A stretch of 64,000 nt of DNA from contig NC_045139.1 of assembly GCF_008831285.2 (NCBI RefSeq), positions 9,084,204-9,148,203 on the forward strand. Direction: 5' to 3'. Origin of the DNA: Nymphaea colorata (Eukaryota > Streptophyta > Magnoliopsida > Nymphaeales > Nymphaeaceae). The notes beneath the pieces are model-generated. The model did no database searches and was not told the origin of the DNA. It worked only from the letters and a program-made list of their open reading frames with translations. Positions within the stretch are counted from its first letter, which is position 1. The number at the start of each line of letters is the position of its first letter. Shown here one piece after another: positions 21,061 to 33,900 of the stretch. Position numbers and translations under genes: made by a program.

Positions 21061-22913
21061 TACCTTTAAACGACCTTTTTTTCGGTGTGGTACATTGCTG
21101 CTATTGCAATACAGTTAGGACGTGGAGGCAAGGGAAATAAGGGGGCGTTCTGAGCCTCGTTTCCGAATGGATGAGGTACCTTAGATAACGAGATTGATTG
21201 CGACCCAGATGATCTGGACCATTAGATGGTGATGATGTGACGTTCTAATTTGAGGCGCTAAAAGGACTCGCTCCTTGGATTCGTAGCAAGAAAAATCCGG
21301 GTCAGGGTTGCTGACGACCCCGCTTCGCAGGCCTAGGGTGGGGACATCACTAATGCCTACTTTACTTCAATCGCCTACATTATTAAAGCTGCAGGCAGAT
21401 TTTGATCTCATAAGACATACCGTGTTTATGCATGAAACCCAGCGTGCTAGATTTGGATCTAGATCCGCATTCAATTGGATTTGTTTTCACACCTTACATT
21501 TTCAATTTTTTTTTTAATACATCCATATATCTAATTTTTTTTGAAAAATACATAAAAGTTGTAGAATGTTGGGTAGGAGCCGATCCACCCATCCATTTAT
21601 CTCGCCTTTCACTGCATATTGTTCAACACAAAGTATAGATGTTTGAAACTTTGAAAAGACAACTTGACTTGTATATTTACAACTTAATTTTCAAATCTTT
21701 TTGAAATCAACGATCCAGATGATCGATATCAAAGTCTCGCATATAAGTATCAATCTTAGGGCAAAGTTTTTTTTTAAAAAAAAAAAGAGAGAGAGAGCCA
21801 ATGTGATCTTTTCTGTCTAATTTCATACTACCAATGTACACAATTTTTCTTTTCTAATTTTTTTTTTCAAAAGGGTCCCACATGTAAGGTCTGGTGTAAA
21901 ACATGTGAATTTTTAATTGCAGTCAGTAGGGTCGATAAGCTGAGTGTCCATGAATGATGAGACCTGACGTGACCCCAGCCTAACAAGTAACCTGGTTCGA
22001 CTCCGAAGTGATGGGTAGTGCAACCGGTTGGTTTGAGTGGCGTGTTATAGCCATGTCCTTAGTTCAAATCTTGAAGGTTACTATCTTGAAGGTATTGAGA
22101 AATATTGAGTTTGGGATTAAAAATGTTATTATAGAGACTAAGTGAACCGGTTATTGTCCCTCCTTCTTCCCTCATCTTCTCTCTCCCTCTCTTTCTTTAA
22201 GATACATATACATCTACATGTGGGTGTGTGCATGCACGCATTGAACATACACCAGCACACACAAATAGAGAAAGATTTAGATGGAAACCCAATTGTTTAG
22301 TACAAAGAGACCCACACTTTAAGATATAAACTTTTCTTTAGTTATTGACCTTTACAAGATGGGAGGCTTGAGAGAAAATCAATAAGCAAAATGAGATAGG
22401 AGATTTTAGTCACCTAGCATTAATTCATAATTTTTTCTTTTTGATTTTCTTTCGGTCTTCTATCTTTGAATTATAACCTAGAGGGAGAAATTTATAAGTG
22501 GTAGACACTTACAGGTGAATTGATAAATCCTTAATTTTTTTCAAAGTCGGCAATTGAGAGAAAAACAAAGAAAAAAAAGGATGTCACCTAATATTATATG
22601 ATGGAAAAGTTTCATCACTTTTTTTTTTCTTGTTCTTTTGAATCACCAAATAAATTAAAAAAAAAAAAATCAAAGGTTGAAAGCATTCTCTATCCATTCA
22701 TTTAGCATGTGAGTGTCTAGCACCTACCAATTGGTGGCCTATCACACACCCAACCCCATTCACTGCATCGGGTTGCATGTATGAGATACCAAATATATTG
22801 AGGAATGAACTGAAATCAATCGGCTGCTAGATGTTGCAAGATGACCAAATATATGTACAAGTCACCATCACTGCTTAAAACACCAATCAATGGAAAAACT
22901 GGTAACGATTTAT
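21060..22913. other. Gene-free stretch
   Basis: No exon is recognisable. A tRNA-like stretch at about 22018-22075 (GGTTGGTTTGAGTGGCG ... GTTCAAATC) could be an old SINE, without clear target duplications. The rest is AT-rich with short CT and A/T runs. Confidence 0.4.
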
Positions 22914-22984
22914 CAGTGGCATAGCCGCCTTGTGACTGGTGTGGGCAGTTGCCCCTCCAGCCAATTTTTTTGGCTTCGCCATGC
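22914..22984. mobile_element. Small element with CAGTGGC...GCC ends and palindromic core
   Basis: The left end is CAGTGGCATAGCC and the right end, read inward, is CGCATGGCGAAGCC. The interior carries TGGTGTGGGCAGTTGCCC. It belongs to the same small family as 24262-24441 and 24798-24973. Confidence 0.45.
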
Positions 22985-23083
22985 GATTTCTGACGCTTTT
23001 AACTATAAACTATTTAGCCAAAGCTTTTAAAAATTTTTTCATCCACCAACATTCAGCAGCATGCAAATGTCAATACGGTTAGA

Positions 23084-23085
<2 letters not shown>

Positions 23086-23165
<80 letters not shown>
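23086..23165. repeat. (TA)40 microsatellite
   Basis: An uninterrupted TA run of about 80 bp, likely polymorphic. It produces spurious Ile-Tyr reading frames on both strands. Confidence 0.95.
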
Positions 23166-24261
23166 CCACCTGCTCCATTGTAGTTATCAGACAGCGGACA
23201 ATTTAACATTGAGGTTTTTGTCGGCTTCCTATATGAACATAAATGATAAACCAGGAGAGTATTTAACGGATCGTTGAATCCAATCCCAAAATAACAAAGA
23301 AGGGGAGTCATCTTGTCGTACAAATTGGATAAGCATCCAGGAAAGTGAGTATATTTGAGAAACATATGAACAGCGGATCTTTTTTGGAAAGGGAAAATAA
23401 TCAAAAGACCAAAATGCCCTTACAAATATAGAAGAAGGCCCCCTGTCCGAGGGCAAAAACTGGAAGGCAGAAAACTTTCTTTAATTTCTGCAAAATAACC
23501 AAAATATGTACTCTTTGCTTTCTTTTTGTGTGTGTACAAGACTTTTCAAGGGGGTGGATTTTGGGATTGATGGAAAAGTTTTGTACGTTTGTGAAAATGG
23601 GAGAACCACAAACTTGAAGATACTCAAATATTTTGGATCATTCTTGATTGCAAAATATAGATAAAGTTTGTAATTTTTTGCTTCTTAAAGTGAGAATTTC
23701 TCCACATTGTGAATAGATTCACTTGGACGCACTTAGCTCTAAATGCTTCATGCACTCCACTTGGAAAAATCTTCAAAGAGGAAAAAGGCATATGAATTAA
23801 GTTCTTCAGGCCCTACCACTTATCATTATTAAACCAAAAGAAACTTCTAATCTTGCTTTGATTAGTCACTAATGAAGACTCAAAGGCATTTGCGATCGGA
23901 CGTTTCTCGGCGCGCCACGTCGACGACGGCACGTTGTTGGTTTGGGAATCTTGACGTGTGGACATATGTTTGACATCGACAGCATATGTGGACAAACGCG
24001 GACGCATCGCGCAATTAATCAAAGTCATTATAATAATCTAGAGGTTTGCTGTAAGCACCTTCAATTTTGAAAAGAGAGGCAGATGAGAAGCGAGAAGCTA
24101 GCTAGCTAGGGACCAGAAGCATCTCTCTCTCTCACACATATCTTCCAAATTAAATTTGGAACCTCTTGGTTGAGCCCCACGTCTTTGCATGCGTGCATGC
24201 ATATGCATGTTCAACCATGTCTCTCAAAATATATAGGATTTCTTTTTTCTTGCTCCTTCTT
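23166..24261. other. Gene-free stretch with a compact ACGT-motif patch
   Basis: GC-richer DNA at about 23890-24010 contains CCACGTCGAC, GGCACGTTG and GACGTGTGG, which are ACGT-core motifs. CT-rich leader-like sequence (24123-24135) and CATGCATG-type motifs (24188-24208) follow. No coding exon follows, so an orphan or relic promoter is possible. Confidence 0.35.
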
Positions 24262-24441
24262 AGTGCTGGAGCCATATAGTGGTTGGTGTGGGTAGTTGCC
24301 TATACCAGCCTTACAAAATTAGTTTAATATATATGTTAATGTTTTGATATATTTGATTATTATACATACGAGTGTCCTAAAGAAATTAAAGGTTTTAAAT
24401 GAGTGCCTCCACCAGAAAAAATTTCTGGCTTCGCTAGTGCT
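24262..24441. mobile_element. MITE of the GGAGCCA family
   Basis: The left end is AGTGCTGGAGCCA. The right end, TGGCTTCGCTAGTGCT, is an imperfect inverted copy. The core GGTGTGGGTAGTTGCCTATACC is near the left end. Confidence 0.5.
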
Positions 24442-24797
24442 CATTCTCCACCTTCATTCCCTCCCAAACACATGCATGCATGCATGCACACAACATATGC
24501 CTAATTTAATCATTTTAATTAGCTTATGTTAGAATCCATAGTTGGCAAACTCGCCGATCTGAGTAACGAATCGCCCCACTGGGCTAAGAACATCTATTTA
24601 CTTGGGTTACGAGCCCGGGATGGTTGAATTAGTTGGGTTGCATGTTCTTTTCTAAGATGTGTGCTGCTGAATACTGAAGTTTTTATTTTTGAATTATGAA
24701 ATATCACAAACTTTGTTAAATATACACAAATGTTCATATTACATGTCATTTAGTTTTAGTTGATGAAAAAATCAAAGATAAAGCCCCAACAAACTAC
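24442..24797. other. Gene-free spacer
   Basis: A CATGCATGCATG run lies at about 24472-24487. The sequence at 24545-24640 (CTCGCCGATCTGAGTAACG) looks like repeat-derived DNA. No gene is seen. Confidence 0.35.
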
Positions 24798-24973
24798 TAG
24801 CGGAGGCATAAATTTTAGCTGGTGGGACACTAGTTCAACAAGTTTAATGTTTTAAGGGGAACCTATATATATAAACAACTAAATATATGAAATTATTAAC
24901 ATAAAAATAAATAAAGTTTGTGAGGCTGGTGTGAGCAACTGCCCACACCAGTCAGTATGTGGCTCCGTCAATG
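24798..24973. mobile_element. MITE of the GGAGCCA family, reverse orientation
   Basis: The left end is TAGCGGAGGCA and the right end is TGGCTCCGTCAATG, its imperfect inverted copy. The palindromic core TGGTGTGAGCAACTGCCCAC is near the right end, the opposite arrangement to the copy at 24262. Confidence 0.5.
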
Positions 24974-25301
24974 CAACTAACTTACCAAGCTTCTTCTTCA
25001 CCTATAACAGAAAAAGTACACAAAATCATAACTTAACCAACCGAGTCATCGAGTCAACTCTATGATCTGATGACCCAGCCTTCAGCCGATCCGAGAAAAG
25101 CGTCGCTAAAAGTTTTAGTGTCAACTTGTAACACGAAAGCTAATTAGCTCAGAGAAGGTTAATCTTTTTTCGGTCGTGTATAAAGGGTCAAAATTAATTA
25201 AATTTGTCACAGAAATAAGAGTTCATGCAGCAGTTCATTATACAGGATACATTTATTTTCACTTCCACGTTCTTAGATTGCATGAATTTAAGGAGAGATC
25301 A

Positions 25302-25460
25302 CAAGGGCGGAGGCAGGTGTCCGCCCTACAGAAGAACTTATTTGCATAATATATTGATACCTTAGAATAATTTTTCTCATTCACATATAATTCATGCCTA
25401 TTAAAAAATTAAAATTTTTTATTAGAGTATTTTAAATAAAAATTTCTGACTCTGCCCTTG
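25302..25460. mobile_element. 159-bp MITE with 15-bp terminal inverted repeats
   Basis: The left end CAAGGGCGGAGGCAG and the right end CTGACTCTGCCCTTG form an inverted repeat with 13 of 15 matches. Near-matching flanks (GAGATCA and GAGATCC) may be a diverged target duplication. The interior is AT-rich and non-coding. Confidence 0.55.
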
Positions 25461-26016
25461 AAGAGATCCAATATTGAGATGAAATCAACTGGGATCACTT
25501 TGGAGTACTAATGCCATGTTTAGATATAATTATGAATGCAATTTATATTAAAAAATTCAATGGGCACTTCTTCCCCAAATAAAAGTGTGTGTGTATATAT
25601 ATATATATATATATGTTTGATCTGTTTGTGTGGTCAAGATCATTCTTCAATACCTGTTAAAAATGGATTGAGCTCCTGCGGACATAAACAAATTTTAAAT
25701 GTCAATAAAGAAGTCACTACAAATCCTTGTGCCTGTCAATCATTTAGCTTCTCCATTATCCTCCATATTCTCTATCTTTTTTTATTCTATGTTCAAGGCT
25801 TTTCATAAATATTCCTCCCATGCATGCCCCTTTTTTTTACTTGCTTTTTTCTCATAAAAAGCTGAAGCAAATTAAAATTCTTAATACATACATACATATA
25901 TGTGTGTGTGTGTGTGAAATTGGTAAAAATCCTTAAGATCATATAGGTATGGTTATATTTAAAAAAACTTTAAATATCATATCTAAAGGGTCTGGTTTTT
26001 GCCCCACACACGCAGT

Positions 26017-26057
<41 letters not shown>

Positions 26058-26907
26058 TTAAATTTGTAGATGAAAGTCTGACATTTTTAATTTCTGACTT
26101 ACAAAAGAAGTGAAATGCAAATGAAACTATTTGCGATTAGTTGGATTTAGAATGATTCAATTACCACCGGACCAACTTTTGTTTTTCATTGGCCAGTTGG
26201 TTCGGTGGAGAAGCCTGCCAGATTCAGTTCAACCTTGGGGGATGAATGGAACTTTTCTGAAAGAGTGGATAGAACAGAAGTGAGGAAGAAGCCAAATCAC
26301 GATGCATTCTAAATTATTAGCGCATAGGGCTATGAAGAAGAATCTAGCCGCCTATGCGGTTGGCAGTACGACTCTTAATTTCCTTATCATGGTAATTATT
26401 GATCAAGTGAAATGAATCGAATAAAATGTATAATATGCAAGATGATTGATATCATAACTCTGAACAGTTAGTTCTTTTCTCTTTAACGAAAAAATATATA
26501 TATATTTTTTAATGTACCAATTTTATGGTTAAAGAAAGAAAGAAAGAAAGATTTATAGAAGTTGGGGGAATCTGTCAACACAACAAGACGAACGAGAAGA
26601 AAGAAGGAAAAAAAAAAAAGCGAAATAAACTATTTATTTGTCAAGAACCTGAAAATAATATAAGAAAAAAAAAATGCAGATTCTTTAAATTAGTTGCCTT
26701 CAATAATGGAGAATAATGGACAATTTTTTCAATGCTCACGAGTGGCTTCAGCTACGGACAAAAATTGACAAGAAAAAGGCCCTTTGATCATGACATCAAC
26801 CCATGGGAGAAAACGAACCTACAATTGCCAAATGACTGGCTATTATATTTCATCAAAAGAAAAAAATAAAATAAAAAACTTTATAATATAATATATAAAT
26901 ATGCTTG

Positions 26908-26938
<31 letters not shown>

Positions 26939-27719
26939 CAAATCAATAATCTCAAGCGTCTGTTTCATTGAGAGTGATGGCATTGACCGGTTGAATCGGG
27001 TTTCTCAGTCGGCATGGTTTATCCGGGTCCGGGTCTGACATCTGGATCTAATACTCTATTTGGTACTCCAACGAGGTCCGAATATTACTGAGCCTGAACC
27101 TGGTGGTAAGGTTGTGGTCACATCCGGATCTGCAAGAAAACAAATCGAATCCAGAGACCAGACCCGAACCATCTTGGCAATTGGAAAACGTGCCGCGGCC
27201 CATAGAACAAGTGGGTCGGGTAGTGAATCACAGAATGGTCCACAGTGTTGCCAAATGGTAGGTTAATATGCATGACGAAACACAGGAAATTTCACAACAT
27301 GAAAACAACAGTAGTATCTGACATGTATAGATAAGATATGATGCCTTTCACAGACATGGATATTAAATAAAAAAACGAAGAAAATACTACATTAATGCAT
27401 GATAATATATTATTTTTCATATTGCATCTAAAAAGAAGAGTAGAGTAATAGAATATCTTTATTTCTTGTTTCTGTAAAGAACAGAAAAACTATTATATGA
27501 TAAAAAGAAAATTCAGCTTATGCAGAAGAGAATTGAAGGCAAGTAGAAGAGGAGGTAAGAAATTTAAAGGAAAAGGGAAGAAGAAGAAGAAGAATAAGGG
27601 AAAGGGGGAGAGGAGGTTGAGCATCATCATGGTGGGACAAGGAGAGCATGTGCCGCCATGTGCAAGAGGTTGGGTGTGGTCCACAGCCTTCTCACCTCTC
27701 TCCCACCCACAACCCTAAA
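25461..27719. other. Gene-free stretch with microsatellites
   Basis: Simple repeats are (GT)n(TA)n at about 25587-25614, (TG)n at 25902-25915, (TA)n(GA)n at 26017-26057 and (TA)n at 26914-26938. A GC-richer patch at 26980-27260 has an open frame of no known family. Sequence from about 27540 onward may belong to the distal promoter of the IBH1-like gene. Confidence 0.4.
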
Positions 27720-28183
27720 ACCTTGATTCCCACGTTTACTTCTTCTCCCACCATTCGTTCATCTTCCTCCTCCCTCTTCCTCCTATGTGCCTGCAACTCT
27801 CTTTATCTATCTTCTGTCTCTCTCTCTCTCTCTTCTGTGCCAATTATTTGGTTTGGGCCTGGAGACAAAGCAAAACAGGGGAGCCAACTCCTTTAAAAGC
27901 AAATTCCTTTGTGTGTCAGAGTTGGTCTTCCAATTCCAGTGACCTTTTGCGTCCTTCGCGGATGATCACACGGCAGTTGGTCCCCTTTGTTTCTCTGTCA
28001 GAAAACCAAATCCTCTTCTCTGACATTTTTTCACATTAAAATCACAAGAACCAAGAAAACCCACCGCCCTTTTGGATTATCCATACTTTCTTCGTTTACG
28101 CCGGCGCAGACATATACATACACCTCTCTCTCTCTCTCTCTCGTTCTCTGGTTCTGATTCTCTCTCTTTCTCGAAGAAGAAGA
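27720..28183 (+). promoter_or_regulatory. Promoter and CT-rich 5' UTR of the IBH1-like gene
   Basis: Pyrimidine-rich DNA (CT runs at 27819-27833 and 28122-28143) precedes the ATG at 28184, a common arrangement for plant leaders. The transcription start cannot be fixed. Confidence 0.4.
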
Positions 28184-28627
28184 ATGAAACCTTCAAGAAA
28201 CCCTAACTCCCTGCCACCCATGTTCGCGAGGCGCTTCCTCAAGGCCCTCACCACCATAAACCTCAGCAGGCGGCGCTCTGCCGTCTCCGCGCGCGCCCGG
28301 CGGATCAAACAGGCCGCCGATGTCTGCTTGGCTTCGGCGGCCGCTGCATGCAATGCCAAGAGAGCGTGGAGCAGAGCCGTGCTCAAACGCAGCCGAGCCG
28401 TCCTCTGCAGGCAGCGGCGGCGGCAGCTGAGAGAACGACGGCGGATCATGGCCGTCCCGAAGAGTGAGAGCTGCCAACAAGGCCGAGCCGAGTTGCTGCG
28501 GCAGCTGGTGCCTGGAGGAGTGGGAATGGATTTCTGCGGCTTGTTAGAGGAGGCGGCCGATTATATTAAGTCGTTGAAGGCTCAGGTACAGGTCATGCAG
28601 TGCATCGCCGATTCGCTTTCCTGCTAA
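28184..28627 (+). CDS. IBH1-like atypical bHLH transcription factor
   Basis: This intronless ORF of 147 residues has the architecture of IBH1/IBL1-type proteins. The N-terminal block NPNSLPPMFARRFLKALTTI is followed by RRRSAVSARARRIKQAADV, then the WSRAVLKRSRAVL segment. A basic stretch (RQRRRQLRERRR, about residues 76-87) and an HLH follow: LLRQLVPGG, MDFCGLLEEAADYIKSLKAQVQVMQ (about 106-140). The family lacks the residues needed for E-box contact. It acts by heterodimerising with other bHLHs and inhibiting them, restraining cell elongation downstream of brassinosteroid and light signals in studied plants. The start was chosen because the conserved NPN block follows it. GC content is well above the flanks. 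Confidence 0.93.
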   Translation: MKPSRNPNSLPPMFARRFLKALTTINLSRRRSAVSARARRIKQAADVCLASAAAACNAKRAWSRAVLKRSRAVLCRQRRRQLRERRRIMAVPKSESCQQGRAELLRQLVPGGVGMDFCGLLEEAADYIKSLKAQVQVMQCIADSLSC

Positions 28628-28659
28628 ACTCGGTCTCTTCTTTATACATATAAAAGAAG

Positions 28660-30885
28660 AACAATCTATCTGGACAAGAAGACGAAGAAGAAGAATAAGA
28701 AGAAGAGAGGAAATAAACATCCAAATACATAAGTATTCATAGACGTAAAATGATAATCGGGCCTCTCATCTTTGCTTGTTCCATGTAAATTAGTAATAGT
28801 GCGTGATGGAAACTATCGCTTGCTCTTTCTCCCTCTCTCTCTCCGCCATATTGATGTCTATTGAAAATTAGATTATTTGGGTAATGATATTTCTTTGATT
28901 TTAGTATCAAAACGAGAAGTTTCTTTTATGATCTGTTGGATGCGTGTGCACCTTTGTGAGTGAATAGTAAGAAGGTGATGGAAAAGGAATAGTTTTTGCT
29001 GTGTGGAAATCATTGCTGTTTCCACCTTTTCTTTTATGATTGTTGTTGAGTGCATGAGGTTGTTGTTTTACTTTGGTGATTTAGTGGTGCTGAAGAAAAG
29101 CACATGCCAGGAGGGGACGATTTTTGGTGTTTTCAATTTACAGTCTGCTTTGTTCATTATGAGACATTAAAGCATATTAATACGTGGTAAACCCCACATA
29201 CTTTCTTGCGATTACCATTTTTTTGTTCTCTTCTTTTTCTTGTCCATCGATCAGAGCTCTACTTTTCTTCTTCTACTAATAACTGTTCGGCTAGTGTTGC
29301 AGAAAGACATTGGACCAGCGAAAGAAAGATTTTCATGATAAAATACCAGTTACTGTTGGTGGGCTGATGAAGGGTGTCGGAAAAGCAGCCGACGCGTGAA
29401 ATTTTCCGGCCAATCTTTCCCTCTCGTTTAGATGGCTATGATGGCGGTCTGCTTCTGCTGGATATGATATATTTAGAAAAAAGACATAGCCCAGACAAGA
29501 AAACAGGCACAAGACTTTTAGCTTTTTTTAGCCTTGCCATTTCCCGGGTATTCCACAAACAAACTAGCTTTACATTATTAGGCTGTCCACAAGCCTCTGA
29601 TACAGTATAGGATTCTAGACTCTCTCTCTCTCTCTTTCTCTCTGAACACCAGATGCATTTTTCTTTAGGAGTTGAACAGAAGTAATCTTCATTCTGATCC
29701 ACCCGTACAGTGTCATGCAGAGAAGACGTAGACCTGCAAAAAAATTATAAGATTTAACCAAAATATAGAATATTCAACATCTATACCTTTAGTCAATTGC
29801 AGTTGGTCGTTCTCATTTGGCATTAGAAGAAGTAAGTCACACTTCTTCTCTGCTTGGTAAAGATTCTTCCACAGCAACTGCAGCAAGCTGGAGGCACTAT
29901 GGTAAGGGGGCAGCACCACAACTTTGCAAACACTCCATTGTTTCTTTCTTCATGAGAACCGCAACTGAGTTTCCAAATTTGAGCATATTCTGGTCGCTAC
30001 TTAAGTTTTGCAAATTTGAACCTAATTTCGATCATTCTCGCGAGCCCCGTGATCTTCTTAGTTTCACTCGGATGGTGCAGTTTTTAGAGTGTAAGATGCA
30101 AAAGTTGCTTCCTAGTCGGTGGTTGATTTCTTTTTGTATTGGTCATTCTCGTTTATTCTCCCACCGTTGAGCCAGTTTCATTTTTGTTACTGTTTTCCAT
30201 CTGAATTCGTGTTTCTGCTTCGCTTTACGGGGTTAAGTTTTTAGATATACTTGTTATCTTCTGTTACCTTTGTTAGGGGCAATTCATCTATTATCTTCTG
30301 TATTTTTTTCATGTTCTTTGTGAGATTAGATTTCTAAGATCAGACGTTAGGGATCTCTGTATTCTTCCAAGGGAGTTTGGGATATCAAGCCTTTCTGTGA
30401 ATATTTTTTCATTAGTCCACCGACTTAATAACCTCAGTAATTTTCATGAAAATGATCATGCTGAAGATCCCTAGTTCTATATGGAATCACTAGATTGTTC
30501 TTCTTAAACTGATGTAAAAAGACAGAAAAGCAGAAGCTTAGCTGGTCTAAGCCAACAACTTACACTATATGATAACAGTGATCTACAAACCAAAAAGAAA
30601 AAAGGTTGTGTAATGTAGCTGTTTTCCTGAGATCTACTTTAAAGAAAAGAAAAACAAAAAAGATCAGTTATCTACCCTAAGATTGCGTAGAAATGAACTA
30701 GATGTGATTATGTCTTCAGCCTGCTACCATCCAAAGCATAAACTGATACATTGGCCCATGCGTATGTGTACAGTATATGTGTTATTTGCATCTTGGAAAT
30801 TCTTATCGGACCAAAAGGTTGTTAGGCAATATTCATACACATATAAGACGGGTACTGTGTATGAGAGAGAAAAAGTTCTTTGTCT

Positions 30886-30887
<2 letters not shown>
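28660..30887. other. 3' flank of the IBH1-like gene and gene-free DNA
   Basis: The 3' UTR of the IBH1-like gene lies at the left edge. A 117-codon frame at 29817-30170 (+) has no recognisable domain. CT repeats are at 28832-28842 and 29620-29642. Confidence 0.4.

Positions 30888-30939
<52 letters not shown>
30888..30939. repeat. (TA)n microsatellite
   Basis: An uninterrupted TA run of about 52 bp. Confidence 0.95.
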
Positions 30940-30941
<2 letters not shown>

Positions 30942-33900
30942 AACTATATAGTGTGTTTACAACTGCCCGAATTTTGATGACTATAACTATTCGTCAACCG
31001 CATAGTCATATGTTTTTTGTGGGTGTTTGATGAATAACTAACATGATCAGTCATGATTCTTGGCACTTTGATCTTCCGGTCTTGCTTAATCTCGGGCCTC
31101 TAGCTAACAGTTCCCTGCTTTAACCTCATATCTATACGTCTGATGCATCATCTTCGTTCATTTTTTATTTGTAGTTATTCAATAACTCTATGCGTGTAAA
31201 ATAAGCACGTATTCACATGCTTGCTCATGCGCAACCTTGATCGCATGCACATGTTCGGCCATACATATCTCTTACATGACAGCTTATAATGCGAATTAGG
31301 AATCTCGCATGTCTGATCCTTGTACATTACATTAATGCCCTTTTTATATGTTTTCCTGCCTATAGAAGTGGAAATCTTAGCTAGAATACGTTTCATGTAG
31401 AATAATATATAAAGTAGAACTTTAGAGAATATATATCTAAGCATAAAAAGATTGCAAACTAAAGTATGCTCTTCAAAATAAATGAGAAATTTAAATATAT
31501 GGACACCCATCCAGGAAGCACTTAATTTCTAGAGAAACTTAGTAGTCTAAAATTATCAGTTATATTTATTGTATCAACTTTTAGTTCTATTCTGTCTGAA
31601 TTCGACTGGGGGTATCACAGGCTAAACCCGCCGGAAGGTGACCAACTTCTAAAGTAATTTGTTTATTATCGAACATTTTCATGAGTAAGATGCATGCATG
31701 CTTCCTGGCTATATGTTCGTAGCATGTGTCACGCTGAATCACAAAAATTCCTTTTCCAGTAATGTGAAGTCAATGCTTTTGTTCATATTTAAATCTATTG
31801 AGTGGAGGGCAGCCATATATAATAGAAGCTTTGCATCGGATATTCAATCTTTCTATTGATATTCTTCTATGGTGTTATCTGTCACAATAAGAAACAAGGC
31901 CATAATTATATGTGTCAATTTTTCACTGAAGAAGGTTGGCACCTGCCTCAGCAAGCAATTAATTGATGCCATAAACGTGTTGCCAAGATTCAAACTTCGT
32001 TTGCCATCCTTCAACACAAGTGAACGAGACATCGGTTCGATACTAACTTATCCAAACCCTAACAACGGAGCATCTCTCTCTCTCTCGCTTTCTTCTCTTA
32101 TGTGTTTTTGTGTGCGTGAGTGTGTGTGTGATGTGTGTTATATATATATACACCTCTCTACCAAATCATATCTAATCAGAAAGGAGAAAGGAAAGAGTAT
32201 ATTTAATGAGGAGAGGGATCAAAAAGTTAGGTTGTTAAGAATGGTAGTTGTCATAATCCAATGTCAAATTAAATCATTCGAGTTTGCATGTGAAACAAAT
32301 ATTACTTTAAGGAATTTTGTGGATATTGTAAGCTTTAGTGCAGTGAACAGGAAGAAAGCTCCCCTAGTAGCTACCAGACCCTTATATGTCAAGACTTAAC
32401 AATTGCCAAACAAATTCATGTCATGGAGACTAAGTTGAAAAAAGAAAATAGAGATCCAATGTACTTTTAAGAAATTGAAATGTCTCCCAAAGAAGGAAGC
32501 AAACGAGCTTCTTTAAAAGAGACTCCTTGCATCTTTTGAGTGGTATTTCAATCTTTTGAAAATATAACTAGTTTTCGTTTTTTTTTTTAAACTCAGTTTC
32601 CACCATATGATATTTTTAAAATCCACGGCTAGTGCAATTCCAATCAAGTCTGGCATATGAGGCTTTTAGCAGCTACCTATTTCCCTATATATACATACTT
32701 AAAAAGTTACTCTAATGGAAAAATTAACAACTTAGATGGCGATCAAATTAATTAACTTAAACACTGTTTACAACGATGTATACTGTTTCAGTATTTTAGT
32801 AGCCCTACAATGATGTAAGGCAAACATGTTGTGTAACATTGTTGTTCACAAAATTCTACAGACATGTATTTGTCTTCTTCTCCGTGAATAGCTCCAATAT
32901 GTTGAGGTTGAGCTGGTTTTTGTGTATGTCCGTCCTACCTAACACCCACCACTGAACAACTTTTGTCCAGTTTTCCATCTTATTATATTCATTTTAAATT
33001 GCAAAAGAGAGAGGGAGAGAGAGAGAGAGAAAGACCTTGGCTTGACTCCTAAGACCGAGGAATATACATGCAAGGGAATATTTAGTTGATTTCTAGCTCA
33101 GTTTTGCCAGTGCAAAGCCTACATGGTAGTGATAGTGAGCACATGAAACCAAGCTAGGGTCATGTTAAATACATGAATGGGCCCAGAGTGGGGATGTGGT
33201 GTCGGACTCGAGCCGAGATCCAACCCATTGAAAGCCCAAGCACCAAGGGAGTGGCATGTGTTTTTGAGTGATCACAATCAATGGCTGTGATCCAAGGGAG
33301 AGCATGCATGTGACTATCATTTTCTCTTTTGTGGGAGTGCATATGCAAGTCATGTGGGTGGGCAATTTTGGACCAGTGCACATGGCCCTTTGAAAAAGCA
33401 CAGATCTTTTTCTTCATGAGGAGACAAAAGAGTTGTGGTGTCTCTTAAATGCTTGTTTCTAAGATGTAGCTACGTTCTTCTATCCATTCTCTCAAAATTC
33501 AATGGTCAAAAGGAAAGCCCAGTCTCGAACCCTGACAGTTCAAGATGCACCAGCACCATGAGACGGCGTTCGATAACAGGAATGCTGCATTCTTTGGAAA
33601 GTAGTAGTTTTAAGTCTTTGAGGCATATTCATGGAATACCGTTCCAAAAAATACATACAGTGTTCCTGTTACCGAACGCCTTGTATGATAATTGGGACCC
33701 AACATATAACCAGCTTCGATCTTTTCAAAGTTGTTCCTTAATTTGTGTTGGGCATTAGTGGCCACCCAACTATGTTGGCTTCCTTGGTTCTCGTGCTCTC
33801 AGTTTCTCTTTCAGGAACCTTGACTAAATTAGGGTTTTCGCCTTGTGGACTAAGAATTTGCATCGTCCGCCCATGTGAACCAGCTGGGCTGATGTATATG

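Noticed and set aside
23039-23404. Frames with long Ile-Tyr runs (also near 30.9, 40.2 and 54.9 kb)
   Set aside because: They are translations of (TA)n microsatellites.
31869-32399. 176-codon open frame on +
   Set aside because: It runs through CT/GT low-complexity DNA and has no domain, conserved motif or gene-like context.
33160-33420. GC-richer patch with short palindromes, considered as a miRNA gene
   Set aside because: The inverted words are too short and no known mature miRNA sequence is present.
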